Shown here one piece after another: positions 1 to 10,953 of a stretch of 64,000 nt of DNA. This stretch comes from Coptis chinensis. Taxonomy: Eukaryota > Streptophyta > Magnoliopsida > Ranunculales > Ranunculaceae. Location: assembly GCA_015680905.1 (NCBI GenBank), contig CM027380.1, positions 31,612,001-31,676,000 of the forward strand. Direction: 5' to 3'. A model generated the notes under the pieces. It ran no database searches. It saw nothing but the letters and a program-made list of their open reading frames with translations, and had not been told where the DNA came from. The stretch's first letter is position 1. Every line of letters starts with the position of its first letter. The position numbers and the translations under genes were made by a program.

Positions 1-46
1 TAAAGAAATGAGGTTCCTTCGCATCCTGCCACGCTATGGTAATTTG

Positions 47-813
47 TCAGGCTTCACGACTCTTATCGTCTACAATAGCTAACCTGTCAAGCGCTACTTG
101 GTCGGATGGGGTGTAAGGTGCAACTTGATGAGGTTGTATCCTCCACCCTTGCCAAGTCATTGCACGAAATAATCGAATAATACAATTGGTAGGTCTCACA
201 ATGTCGACCCCAACCCAATCCGTGAAATGGGCACAAAAAATAGGGAAGAAACATAGCATAATACAGCAAATTAAAACAGGCATAAGAAGGTACTTATGCC
301 GCTTGCTATGGGCTCGGGTTAAACTAGACATTAGGGTCTAGGGAATATCATAGAGTGTACGTCCCCCAGCTAAGGCAAGGAAAATATCACAAGTTTCGTC
401 ATTCACAGAAGAATAATGCTATTCCCCACTAATGTTTAGCATGATCCAAAACATAATAGTTCCCATGTTCATAGACAGACTACCAAGGGCGACGTTATAA
501 TCCCCTTGGTCCTCTATCCTAAAGATTCCTGCCCCGTAATGCTCATGCAAATCATCATAGTTATACATGTACATATTATCTACCAAATAGGTCCATGAGT
601 ATTGTATTTCGGCGGGCATAGCAAGTCAAGCACAAAGGCTAGCAATAACCTGGAAATTTCCATTGGTTCATCCTCGATGGTGATGGAGAACACTTGTTCT
701 CCATCTGGTCTATCAAAGAACTTACAATTATCATAAAAATATGATGTAAGTGCGGGAGAATAAAGTTCATCAGGACTTACCAATAGTGGCTCCCAACCTG
801 CTATAATGATCAC
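47..813 (-). pseudogene. distal post-integrase ORF of Athila-like copy 1 (decayed)
   Basis: This is the counterpart of the longer ORF at 28575-29255 in copy 2. Shared stretches include NMYMYNYDDLHEHYG (copy 2: NAYLYDYTYFHDYYG) and ALGSLSMNMGT (copy 2: ALGSLSLNVGT). Here the frame is broken into at least three pieces (813-580, 619-419, 331-47). A hydrophobic run follows the ALGSLS motif, but I cannot call a membrane segment with confidence. The position after integrase is where Athila elements carry an env-like or accessory ORF, and I do not recognise a specific family. Upstream (higher coordinates) is the coiled-coil ORF 1808-3022. Confidence 0.5.
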
Positions 814-1807
814 TTCGCAAAACCACGCACCATAGGTGTCACTTTGGAATAAGTCTTCAAAAGACTATTTTGGTATGATATGAGGGGATGTCATCACCAA
901 TCTACTCGCTGGAACAGCTGCAAACGATCCTGGAAAAACCCACAAAAAAAAAAAAATTGGAATTTTTCGTGCCCATTGAGGGTCGAGGGCGTGCTCAAAC
1001 TATGCAGGATGGGGCTGGTCTTCTCTGGTGAATTTCGAGTTCTAGGCACTTTGCGCAGAGGCTTCGCTTTTTTGCTGGGATGGGCTGGTCGCGCTTAGGA
1101 TGAAAACAGGAATTCCAGTGTTTTTTTTGGGTCTTTCTTTCAGCTCTAGGCTTGGCGGCTGGTCGCTCGATGAAATTCTGGCTGATAGTGCCTAGGGCGC
1201 AGGTGGCGCTCCACTAGGGCGTAGGCGCGCTCGGAGTTGCTGAGTTGCTAAAATGGAGAAGAAAAATGGGAAATGTGGGAGTGAAAGGTGAGAGATGAAA
1301 GTGAGGTGTAGTGTGGGTTGTGAGTGTAGAATGAATGAAGTTTTTATAGGTTTTAAGTTGTTAAAACGAATTGGGAAGTTGCCAAAAAATTTTAAGGCAA
1401 TTGCCGGAAACAAAAAATTTCCAAAACCGAAAACGGAAACAACCCATATTCTCTATTCCAAAACAAACCTAATATCTTTTAGGTTGAATTTAGGATAGAA
1501 ACTGCCTAACTCATCGAGATTTCATCCTACCACAATATCTATTCATAGCCATGCCCATATTGGCAATATTCCCAACAATAATCGCAAAATTATATAATAA
1601 ATTTGTGGATCATATAAAAATCATGCTAGATTAACTAATACCACCCCCAAACAATTCGAGAAGGTGGGATTAACAATAAAAACAATGCACAATTTGAAAA
1701 GAACCATATTATATTAAAAAATGAAATTCAAACAACATTTTAACTACCGAATTTAAATTTAACTACTGAATAAAAACAATAAAAATAACTAAATAACATC
1801 GAAACAC
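814..1807. other. non-coding spacer of Athila-like copy 1
   Basis: No convincing coding. The left part is GC-rich with repeated GGCTGGTCGCGC-type motifs (around 1084 and 1158), also seen at 29640-29680 and near the leader of copy 2 (38280). Position 1641-1652 carries CCACCCCCAAAC, which on the minus strand is a polypurine-tract-like GTTTGGGGGTGG. The rest is AT-rich. Confidence 0.5.
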
Positions 1808-3022
1808 CTAGCCACGTGATGAAGATGGATCCTGAGATGGAGATTGGGCCTGGGATGAAGAAGGGCCCGAGCCATCCGTCCTTTGACAACAACGCTCATG
1901 CCTCTCAGACTCATCTGAAACAGAACCCTCCAGGGGTGGCATGCGTTGTAGAATCTCTACTTGGAACAGGCGTTGTGCTTCCATTGCTGCTTTCATCTTT
2001 GTATATTGCGCATTGTGACGCTGAAGGAGTGTCTCCATGTTACACAAGAGACCCTCCTGACCCTTTTCAAGGTTTTCAAAACTCGTCTGAAGGTTCTTTT
2101 GTTTATTTTGAATTATAATCTGCCTATCCCGTACATCTTCACAAATAGCATAAATGCAACGCACGCCAGTATGCAACACTGACATGCATTCTGACTCAGA
2201 CGTACACTTCTCTAAGGCATCTTCATCCAAACATGTCATGTCCTCCATTTTCTCATCCGAATCAACCACCCTATCCTCCGGCAACATCCAAGTCTTTTGG
2301 ATGCACTCCGTATAAAAAATTTCATTTGAATGTAATTTCAACATAGTCCGCTCAGTTCTTGGTTCCCCCCCCTCCCCCCAAGACAACATTATCTTCGTAA
2401 TTAAAGCAGGGAATGGTGCAATACTCTTCCCAACTCCTCTAATCATATTTATAAAAAACTTGAGGATACAGAATTCATACCTTTTCTCTTGCAATATCCA
2501 GATAACGTGCAGACATGTCAAACCGATGTCGCTCACTTTCTCCTTCCCAATGACATTCTTACCAATCCACTAAGCTACAGCCAGTTGATTGGTACGCAGA
2601 GATGACTGTCGAGCACAATGAGAATTCGGATTGTATTGACCCTCCATGAGAGTATCTTTCATCAAAGCAGGAACTCCAGTATACTGGGATTCCTGCACGG
2701 TGGCTTCGAGGTGGCGTGCAGGCGTAATGCCTACAATCTCAGCAGACTTCTCTCTTGATAATTCTCTCCTCATCTCGGCCACCTTCATGAAAATTTTCTG
2801 TCCATCCAACTCTCTCTTCTTATAAAATTGTTCTACTAAATTAGAGTGGTAGAAATCATCTGTCGAGTACCACAACTTATTCCAATTCCTCCTAATCATC
2901 TCGTCACCGTAAAACGGCGCGAAGCGGTCGGCCGTAAAAGCTTGTTCCGGCAAAATTCTTCGTCTTAGAGCCATTGGAAGTTTTGAACTGATTTGAGGGT
3001 TTTTAGAAGGTGTAGGAAACAA
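1808..3022 (-). pseudogene. coiled-coil post-integrase ORF of Athila-like copy 1
   Basis: Two adjacent open frames (3022-2570 and 2536-1808) are separated by a stop around 2568. The first begins with a short basic stretch, then WYSTDDFYHSNLVEQFYKKR, which recurs at 31505-31323 as WYSTEEFYHYDLVEQFYKKR. The second contains IRGVGKSIAPFPALITKIM, which resembles the conserved core of the 'putative plant transposon protein' (PF20167-like) ORFs found downstream of pol in Athila-type elements. It then has a Gln/Lys/Glu-rich coiled coil (about residues 140-205) and a Ser/Gln-rich tail. The function of this ORF is unknown. The family assignment is inference from order and short similarity. Confidence 0.5.
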
Positions 3023-3966
3023 TGTGAAACAACCTTATTTAAAAAAAATGATGGTGGTGGCGCGACAGTTCAATTTTTTTTAGGTTTTTTCTAATTTTCG
3101 GTTGTTGCAAATGTTGGGAATGGTGGTGGGAGTGTTTTAGGTAAGGTTTTGAATTTGGGCATGGTTGTATTTAGGTTTCTCTTTTTTGTAGGTTAGGGTT
3201 TTAAATTTGGTAATGGCGAAATTGGAAAGAAATCGCGATTTTGTTTTGTTTGGAGGAAGGAGACGCACTTAGCGTACCTTGGGCCCAAGCCCAAATCGAT
3301 TTTAAAATTCGTCGATTTTTCGCTCAACTTCAACCTAAAATTGCCGCTTCGTTACCGGTTCGATTTATGCGAATGAGATATGAAAATGATCAGGAGAGAA
3401 TTTTCAATCCAATGATACATAAAACACTCTATTCCAAGTTAGGGTGACATATAAGTAGATGGAAAATGCCTCGTAGTGCGTGCATGATGTAAGTTATGCA
3501 AACGAATGAAATCTAATTTCATAGATAATGTCAACTTGAATCGAAATACGATTAAACGGCCTAAGCAACTCAAATGGAAAGTTGAACAATCCCGGATGTA
3601 AAAATGAATACCTCACCCCAAAGAAATTTTTGGCAATGAAGTTTGAAAATTTGTTTTAACGTAGGTCTTTTAAAGTCAGATTCCCGAGACTTTAACAAAT
3701 AACTGGATATATATATATCAACAACCTTGCATATATATATATATACCTTGCAGTTTTCCATATATCAACAACCTAAAGAGTTGTGGGTCTTTCCATAAAT
3801 AAATAACATGGACTGCACCCTCAAACAAAATTAAGCACTAAGATTTTCTATGACGCAACTTATTGAATGGAAAGTGAAGTCTGATGGATCTAGAACGTAA
3901 CCGCCCATGCACCTTCTTTTTTGCCTTTGAACGAGAGAGTGTCCAAGTGAATGATCGTGAGAAAAT
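3023..3966. other. spacer of Athila-like copy 1, containing the pol deletion junction
   Basis: From 3023 to about 3690 the sequence parallels 31560-32110 of copy 2. From about 3970 upward it is the post-protease region. The breakpoint that removed RT and integrase therefore lies roughly between 3690 and 3970. A short TA microsatellite (about 3705-3745) sits in this interval. No coding capacity is seen. Confidence 0.5.
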
Positions 3967-4572
3967 CTATGTTTGTGGAAGATATGTTCGATATTGATAA
4001 GTTTTAGAAGGAACGAATGGAAAAAATGAGAATGTGGGTACTATCTCAATTCTGAAAATGAAGGTGTTAAGTGCTTTTCCCTTGGGAATTATTTTCGTAT
4101 TTGGAGGATTTAGAAAATCATTAAGCACAGAAGAAACAAAAGGGTCAAGCGCAAACTCCAGGTTCCTTTGAAAAGGTGAAAGGTAGAGAATATTGGTGAG
4201 GGAAGATGAATGAGTGTCAGCTAGAGCTCTCAGGTCTAGATCATTAGAAGTCTTGAGATATGCCAGACATTCCTCAATAGGTGGGTCAAAAGAATCACTG
4301 GGATAGAGGGTGAAAAATTCATATTCCATCATAGCGTCAAGGGATAAATGGATGTTGGCAGGGTGGGACTCATAAGGTGGCAGGGAAGAGTTGCAAATGA
4401 GTTGAAGGAAATCTTCCTCAATTTCCTCTATGTCCAAGGAGTATTTGTCGAAGTTGGAACTTCCAAAGGAAAGGAATTTGTGCATCTGGTCATTCGAAAA
4501 TGTGGTTTTGAAATAATCATGAGCTAAGCTCTCGATCATGCTAACCTCTTCATCAATATTTGTATAAGGCAA
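3967..4572 (-). pseudogene. post-protease ORF of Athila-like copy 1
   Basis: A 201-residue acidic open frame directly follows the protease region. Its start (IESLAHDYFK, then FGSSNF) corresponds to the sequence at 35560-35440 of copy 2, so it belongs to the linker between protease and RT in these elements. The rest has no counterpart in copy 2, which is shorter here, and I recognise no domain. It is either a variable gag-pol linker or sequence acquired when pol was lost. Confidence 0.4.
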
Positions 4573-5897
4573 CTATTTGATCGTTTTAAAAACATTTACC
4601 TCAACGGAAAGATGGCCAAAGGATAAGGACATCGAACCATCACGGCAGTTTATAAGCGCGTTGGCAGTTGACAAGAAAGGGCGCCCAAAAATGATCGGAA
4701 CAGAATCGTTAGCGATTTCTGTATCGAGAATAACAAAATCCGCTGGATAGTAGAAATTCTGAACCTTAACCAGCACGTTTTCCACTACACCCTTAGGATA
4801 CTTGATAGACCTATCGGCTAATTGCAACGTCATTGTTGTAGGTTGCATTTCTGTAGAACCTATTTGTTTATATAAATAATAAAGGAGTAAGTTAACACTT
4901 GCCCGAGGTCTAATAAAAGCGTGGTCGTGTGAGTATCCCCTAAGGTGCATTATACTGATGGGGCGACCGGGGTCCTTGTACTTAACGATTCCATTGTGTT
5001 CCGTTAAAGTTAGAAACTGTTCAGTTAAAAAGGCGTCTTTAGTAATCTTTGTCTTACGTCTAGTAGTGCACAACTCTTTAAGAAACTTAGCATGGTGAGG
5101 TAACTTTTTAGTCGCTTCAAGAAAAGGTAAGTTTATCGTTAGATTTTTAAAAACTTCTCTAATCTCGTCAAAATTTATATCCTTGTTTAACATAGCTAAT
5201 TTCTGAGGAAACGATGGTTTTTCTCTATATTTAGCATATAGATCAACAGGATGGTTAACCTTGCTTTTATGTTTCTTAGGTTGTGGTTTAACTGGTACCT
5301 CTATAGGGGTAGGCTCTTCAGTTTCTATTACGGTATCTAGTTCAATCTCGGTGTAGGGACAACTGGTGGGGTAACTATAGGCATAATTACTTTGTTATCA
5401 ACCACTCTCCCAGAACGGAGAGTGGTGATGGAATTTAGCCCACCTACGTTTGCATTTTTCGTACTAGTATTACTATTCACCTCAAAGGCTGTGTTTGTTA
5501 TTTTAGGATTAGCTATCGCTTGACCTGGAAACACACCTTTGGGTTGTATTTTCTCTTGAACTAACTGCTGTAAGGAAAGTTGGATGGCTTGTAAAATCTG
5601 TTGTTGAGATTGCATAAAGGTATCAAAACGATCCGGTTGTGGAGTAGTATTTGTTACTGGTTGTGTGACAGGAACTATGTCATGTTGATTATTAATTGGT
5701 GGATTTTGATAGTTATTATTATTAACCAGAATCGATACCTCTATTAGCATTATAATTATTATTGTTATAATTATTATAATTACTCTAACCTTGTCCTTGT
5801 CGTGGTTGAGCTTGGTTGTTATAATTATAATTACTCTGACCTTGTCCTTGACCTTGTCGTGGTGGGCCTTGGTTATAATTGTTTCCTGGCCTAACAT
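4573..5897 (-). pseudogene. retropepsin (protease) region, Athila-like copy 1
   Basis: Two frames cover this region (5897-5337 and 5193-4573). The downstream one shows the Athila-type protease C-terminus: FVILD, then GRPFLSTANALINC. The active-site loop is damaged: the position that reads ALFDTGASVNL in copy 2 (near 35900) here reads FIRPRASVNL (near 4905), so the catalytic Asp-Thr-Gly is gone. The upstream frame is an Asn/Gln-rich gag tail with low-complexity AAT/ATT repeats (about 5740-5880). The protease would normally process Gag-Pol; this copy cannot. Confidence 0.7.
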
Positions 5898-6045
5898 TTT
5901 GATTATTAAACCCTAGAGGTGTTACTTGTTGATTATTTCTCCAACTGAAGTTGGGATGTTGTCTCCAAGGGGCGTTAGGAATAGGATAACTATTAATCGA
6001 GCAAACATTATCTTGTTGTGATTGTTGTTGTTCATAGGCGAGAGG

Positions 6046-7009
6046 TTAATAGGAGTCGGGATGCTCTTGACTCAAACACAAATTACATGGATTGGAGTTA
6101 ACATTCATGACGGGGATAGGCGTTTGTTGAACAGAAATAGCCTCTACCTTTTTAGTTAGAGATTCGATTAAATTTTTAAGTTCCGGATCGGGTTTCATCT
6201 CAAACATACCGGCGGCTTTAACTGTTATAGAAGAACTAGCGGAATGGGAGAAATCGTCACTACCCCCCCAGTTATTATTATGCTTAGTTTGATATTCTAA
6301 AAATTTAAAAGCCTCTGAGGCTCCCTTACTTAGGAAACTACCCCCATTCATTATGTCAAGGACTTTTTTATGGTGGTGTAGAAGTCCTTTGAAAAAGGCA
6401 CGAACAAGCGTGTCTTTCGCGAGGTTATGGTGTGTACACTCTATAAGAAGATCGTTGAAATGATTCCAAGCCTTTAAAAATGATTCATGAGGATTCTGTC
6501 GAAAGAAATGAATCTTGAAAAGCATTTCATCGGTCTTCAGTGGTAGGCAGTTGAACAAGTTTAGCCCACGAGTCCACAGAATTAGGCGTTTGGGCAGTTA
6601 ACCAAGACGCCGCCTTATCGGCTAAAGTGAAAGGAAATACCCTTAGTTTAATTTGTTCAGTACTAACCGTAGGATGGTGGAATGTAGTAAGGACTTGGTC
6701 AATCCTACGCATGTGCTGATAAGACTTTTCATGGTCTAACCCATGAAAAACAGGTAACAAATTAAATATATTTGGGAGGATTCGGAAATCCCCCACTGGG
6801 TCCGATAGAACGATGCAAGATTTAGGACTATCGTTCAAGGCTTTGTAAAAGTCAGAGAGAGGATACTCTCTTTCTTCAGCCATTATTTCAGGTGGTGTGT
6901 GTGGTATATTAGCTAGAGGTGTAGTGAGTGATATACTAGAAAGGCGTGTTTGTTGACGTTGCCGGTTGATTACGTTAGGTATTTTTCTTCGGCCTGACCT
7001 TAATCTTAT
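6046..7009 (-). pseudogene. gag polyprotein, Athila-like copy 1
   Basis: Retrotransposon gag domain in two frames (6883-6527 and 6558-6046), joined by a frameshift near 6550. Copy 2 starts with MRLRSGR at 38034. Here the equivalent start codon is ATA (7009-7007), so the native start is lost. Conserved capsid motifs are visible: ADKAASWL, then KIHFFRQNPHESFLKAWNHF. The zinc knuckle CNLCLSQEHPDSY ends in a stop where copy 2 has the last Cys, so the CCHC box is incomplete. The family role is to form the virus-like particle and package RNA. Confidence 0.75.
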
Positions 7010-7572
7010 GCAACTCTAAGCCAATCTTAACAAAACACAACAACACTCCAAACAATCCTGATATGCTAGTATGAACCTCTAACAGGAGATGCGAGGTGTG
7101 GAAGAAAAGAGTACCTGAATGCCTCCTTTCTTTGCTTATGAATAGCGTCTTGTTTACGCGTGCTCAGTGTATGTATAACAAGTTAGAACACTGAAAACTA
7201 TGAAGAAATGGAAACTTGAACAAACTAGTGGAAATCGGGCGGTTTAGAGAGGCTTATGTCGCACTCGAAGAAGCTTAAGTAGGGCGCAGTCGCCTCGAGT
7301 CAAGCCGAGTTCAGGCGTTTGGGGCTCAATTTCGTGCTCCAATTTAGCCTTGGTAGTGGTCGAGCTTTAGCCAAAAAGTGGAGTTCGGGCATTTGGGTGC
7401 GGGTGGGCTCAATTTAGGTTGCCGAGTGCTGGTGGCTCCGTGTAATTCTCATGAGGAAAATTTTCAGTGCTAAAATAGACAACCACAGTGAGAATCAAAC
7501 AAGGGTGGGTGGGTTATGGGACTTTGGAAAACTAACAATTCTAAAGAAAACAATACTAAAGGGAAACTAAGA

Positions 7573-7586
7573 TGGCAGCGGCGCCA
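7573..7586 (-). promoter_or_regulatory. primer-binding site, Athila-like copy 1
   Basis: The minus strand reads TGGCGCCGCTGCCA two bases inside the LTR. The same sequence and spacing occur in copy 2 (38545-38558). It resembles the tRNA-Asp-type primer site described for Athila elements. Confidence 0.75.
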
Positions 7587-7588
7587 TT

Positions 7589-9167
7589 TGATAAAACGAT
7601 AAAATTGAATATAATTCTACTCTGAATAAACAATGAATATCAAACGGAAGTAAAACTAAAACTTTATCGTAACAGTTATTATCAAAGATTTCTACTCTCG
7701 ATACAATTGAAGTAGAGTTGGAATAGAAGATTCGTTCCACTCCTAGTTCTTTAGCATTCAAGTTTTCTATGACTATCAATCCTACCAAAGTCAATGAGAG
7801 TTTTACAAAGGGATTATACTACAATGTGAATTCTAAGAACAAGATACTAACTATAATGATTCAACTACGAAATGCTACGAAATATTAAGGTTTGAATCTA
7901 GAATAAGAATTAGGGGGGAATTGAATCCACCTTGAATCCAACTTAATAAACTAGCATAGATTGTTGTAATCCAATTCTTACATTCTTCCGGTAAGAATTG
8001 GTCGTTCTAATCCCTAATTATACATGACATCTCTACCAATTCATAACTAGCATGTGAGGAAGTCCAACCCATTCTCATGGCGAATCAACGACCTTCTAGA
8101 GTGGAATAGACTCTTACAACGATTCTACATTACACAATCAAGTTTTCATCAAACCCCTCTAATGGATGTTTAGCCTTAATTCATCAAACTATCATTTCCA
8201 TATGGATTAAAACTAGACATCATATAAAGATTCTAACTTTACTAATTTAAGTAATCAATAGATTCAAATCTAAATTAACAACTAAGAAATGAAATTGATA
8301 ACTAAATAATTAAAACTAGATTATGATTAACTAATTAGCAATTGAAGACAACTAATTTATGAATTTAACAATACTAAAACTAAACAAGAATTGAATCAAT
8401 AAACTAAATCGGAATTAAAGATGAATAATTTATTATAAAACTAAATGTGATTCTAAATTAATCGTTTACTTGTTCTAACTAATATATTGCAAAGTAAAAA
8501 TTAGATCTAAAACAATAATTGAAAACTAATTAATTGAATAAGACTCAAAACTAGATCTAGATTATTCTCTAATGGCTACTTTCTATCCTAACCTAATTGA
8601 TACTTAAGAGCTAAGTCTTGTGTGTGGAAATGGAGGAAACCAGATCCATATTTTCGTGCATGGGCTGAGGGTCCATGTTTTGGGCCGGAAAATCGAGCCC
8701 AAAGCCCAATTTCTTCAGTCCACAGGGCCCTTCTTAACTGGCTTTGACTTCAACAGGCTTTTTGTCCACTTCTGCTCCTCTGCTTGGGTCAAGATTTGGA
8801 TCATTGGAAAGATCTTTCTGGATAAGGTACGCCTAATTCGAGGTCTGAGTCCAAAGATACGGTCTTCGGAAGTTCTACTGACTTTTGTGTGATGTTTTTG
8901 CCCGCGTTGACTCTGACTTTTCAGCTTCAGACCGAGCTTTACAAAGGCTTTTTCTCCTTGAATCTTGGCCTTTAATCACAGAACTTCTTAGAAACCAACC
9001 CTTGCTCCTTTATATCGCCAAAGTGGCACATTTCTGCACATAATTGACTTCAATTCCTGAAATACATAAAAGCACGTAATTAGCATTAACTCTTATTTAT
9101 TACTCGTATAATTAGTCTAAAAATATTATTGTTAAGGGGTTAAAACTACAGTTTTGGGCTCTTATCA
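7589..9167 (-). repeat. 5' LTR of Athila-like copy 1
   Basis: About 1.58 kb starting TG and ending TCTTATCA on the plus strand. It aligns along its length with the LTRs at 25271-26738 and 38561-40039. Landmarks shared by all are the GTTCGTTCCACTCCTAG block, the TAGCATGTGAGG block, and the terminal TTAAAACTACAGTTTTGGG block. On the minus strand it is followed by a primer site, which makes it the 5' LTR. It acts as promoter and polyadenylation region. Confidence 0.88.
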
Positions 9168-9731
9168 ACACCCCCCCCCACTAAATCGCAAAACTGGGAA
9201 AACCTACCCTAACCGGTCATCTCTCTCGCGCAAACCCTTCAAAACCCTAACAAAAAAACCCCAAATTCGAGTTTCAATTCGAGTGCAAACCTTCGAGTGC
9301 TCGATTGAATTACCACAAATCTCCAACAATTCGAGTTTCTCACCGTTATAAAACCCCAAATTCGAGTTTCAATTCGAGTGCAAACCTTCGAGTGCCCGAT
9401 TGAATTACCACAAATAAAAAAATCTAATTAAAACCATTTGAGTTTGACCAACAATTCGAGTTCCTCACCGTTTTAATTCCTGTTTGGACAAACCAATCAC
9501 CACTTTCGAGCTTTAGCAAAATTGAAAGTTGGGAGAGCGGTGAAAGCTTGAAATTTTGCCATTGAAGCAAAAAATACAATTCAATATCTTGCATTTATTT
9601 CCAATTTGAAGGTAAGAACTTTTGCTTTCTTTGTCCCTTTTGATTTTTGTATCTGTTTATTTGTTGAATTTTGTTAAGCTTGGTGTTTATTTGTTGCATT
9701 TCGTTGCTGTTCAATTTGTTGTTGTTAAATT
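9168..9731 (+). other. untranslated-like leader with a ~95-120-bp direct repeat
   Basis: No coding. Two copies of a CCCCAAATTCGAGTTTCAAT-starting block (9259-9320 and 9354-9415) differ at one base, and each is followed by CAACAATTCGAGTT(T/C)CTCACC, so the duplicated unit runs 9259-9353 and 9354-9475. At 9613 TTGAAGGTAAG looks like a splice donor, so this may be a captured 5' UTR plus intron. A C-rich run (9171-9178) adjoins the Athila LTR. Confidence 0.45.
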
Positions 9732-10017
9732 TTGTTGTTGTTCAAAAGAGTTAGGGAGGAGTTTTTTAGTGGAGGTGGGGAGATGGAGTTTGTTTGTTTA
9801 GGTGGGTTTAGGAATGTTAGAGGTGTGTATGGCTGGAATGGGTTGAAGTTGGAGTTAGACGAGATGCAATATGATTTCAGTATTAGTTATGAGATTAAAT
9901 GTGAGAGTGATGATCCTAAAAATGTTAAGATGGTACTTGAGAAGTTTTTGAATGAAAATGGCGTGGAGTATTCGTATTATGAGGTTTCGAAGTTTGCTGT
10001 TTGTCGATTTGGGAAGC
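9732..10017 (+). pseudogene. TTM3: captured fragment of a triphosphate tunnel metalloenzyme 3 (TTM3/CYTH) gene
   Basis: The translation contains FVCLGGFRNVRGVYGW, GLKLELDEMQYDF, YEIKCESDDPKNVK and SKFAVCRFGKL. These match the C-terminal half of plant TTM3 (CYTH-fold tripolyphosphatase) in order and spacing. The enzyme uses acidic and basic residues lining a tunnel to hydrolyse short polyphosphate with divalent metal. The N-terminal half, with the ExExK signature, is absent. The fragment begins abruptly near 9750 after low-complexity TTG repeats and joins an unrelated BAR-domain fragment at GKL (about 10010). It is a broken capture, not a gene. The open frame continues only by chance of the junction. 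Confidence 0.78.
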
Positions 10018-10154
10018 TATCTGAGGATTGTAGTAGATATGGAAGTGAGAATGTTAATGATAACATTCTAGTTAAAGTTGCGTCTGTATATGGTGATGCT
10101 CGTATTCATGTCGAGAAGGAGCAAGAAGACTTGAATAGGCTGTTATCTTCGCAG
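10008..10154 (+). pseudogene. captured exon of an SH3P-type BAR-domain protein gene
   Basis: In frame with the TTM3 fragment, the translation reads KLSEDCSRYGSEN, then YGDARIHVEKEQEDLNRLLS. This matches the BAR-domain segment of plant SH3 domain-containing proteins (SH3P1-3), membrane-bending proteins of vesicle traffic and autophagy. The exon ends TCGCAG followed by GTCAGA at 10155, a good splice donor, so genomic DNA rather than a spliced transcript was copied. The junction with TTM3 sits on a short shared GAAGCT, suggesting microhomology joining. The SH3 domain and the rest of the BAR domain are missing. Confidence 0.72.
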
Positions 10155-10680
10155 GTCAGATATGAGTATAATGTTGCTTTCGGTTTAGTATATGTTTTAT
10201 GGAGGAGAATCTTACAATGAATTAGTAGACTAGAACTTCCTTAGCCTCCAATAAGAGACTCCAGAATCCTGTGGTATGTTTCAAATTTTAGTTACAGAGG
10301 AGAGATCAATATGATAAGTTGCCCTTTAAACATTATTCTTAGTACTATTGGATATTGGTGTATTGATCTGAGAGATAACAGATGTCACAAGGAAACTCTT
10401 TAAAGTTGGTACCTAATAAGTGGTTAGACCTAAATGAACATAGTTGCATAAAAGATGAGAGATAACTAGAAGTGCTGGTGCTTTGAACTTAAAAGAAAAT
10501 ATATTGTGATGTGATAGAGCATGGCATGTATGATGCTCACGAAAGCTACTATTTTTGTGATGTGATAGAGCATGGCATGTGATAGAGAAGAAGAGAAGGC
10601 ATTGAGCATAGTGATAAGATTTAGGGGAAATAGTGAAAACGGCTTCATAGGTACTACACTCTTCACGGCACATATCACAA
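10155..10680. other. no gene recognised between captured fragments
   Basis: Intron-like, AT-rich sequence follows the BAR exon. A short direct repeat, TGTGATGTGATAGAGCATGG, occurs at about 10505 and 10556. No domain or RNA is recognised. Confidence 0.4.
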
Positions 10681-10953
10681 TCTTACCCGACTTGCCCTAT
10701 AAACGCTCTTAAGTTAGGAGCTTGTGTTGATGTTCTTGGAGGATTGATTCACATTAGTTTAGGGGATCCAGTTGAGAACGTTTGCTGTCTAGTTCTTGGA
10801 GGGATTGTTAAAACTGAAGCAGCTGTCTGTCTTTGCACCACACTAAGGCTTAAGCTTCTCAACCTTAATATCTTCATTCCCCTTGCTCTTCAAGCTCTTA
10901 TTACTTGTGGGAAGACCCCTCCACCTGGCTTCATTTGTTCTCCTCTTACATGA
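10681..10953 (+). pseudogene. captured 3' part of a hybrid proline-rich / DC2.15-like protein gene
   Basis: A frame from 10681 reads TCPINALKLGACVDVLGG, then NVCCLVLGGI, EAAVCLCTTL and CGKTPPPGF before a stop. This is the hydrophobic seed-protein / lipid-transfer-like domain (eight-cysteine motif, CC and CLC visible) that ends hybrid proline-rich cell-wall proteins such as DC2.15 and EARLI1. The signal peptide and proline-rich stretch are missing. One expected residue after the CC pair is changed (Leu for the usual Pro). The following ~150 bp looks like a native 3' UTR. This is the third unrelated gene fragment in 1.3 kb. Confidence 0.8.

Larger units (their letters stand above)
1..9167 (-). 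mobile_element. Athila-like Ty3/gypsy retrotransposon, copy 1 (cut by window edge, lacks RT-integrase)
   Basis: Reading on the minus strand from 9167, I see a TG...CA LTR (9167-7589), a primer site (7586-7573), gag, protease and several further ORFs. The order and much of the sequence match the complete copy at 25271-40039. For example, position 1 onward parallels 28600 onward, and 3385-3450 parallels 31830-31900. The RT, RNase H and integrase block of copy 2 (about 35200-32460) has no counterpart: the post-protease ORF (3967-4572) is followed at once by the spacer that precedes the coiled-coil ORF. The element is therefore a pol-less, non-autonomous derivative. Its 3' LTR lies left of the window. 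The flank next to the LTR begins ACACC, so the other duplication cannot be checked. Confidence 0.88.

Noticed and set aside
9732-10220. A functional TTM3 gene
   Set aside because: The N-terminal half with the ExExK motif is missing, and the frame switches to a BAR-domain exon and then reads through a splice donor.
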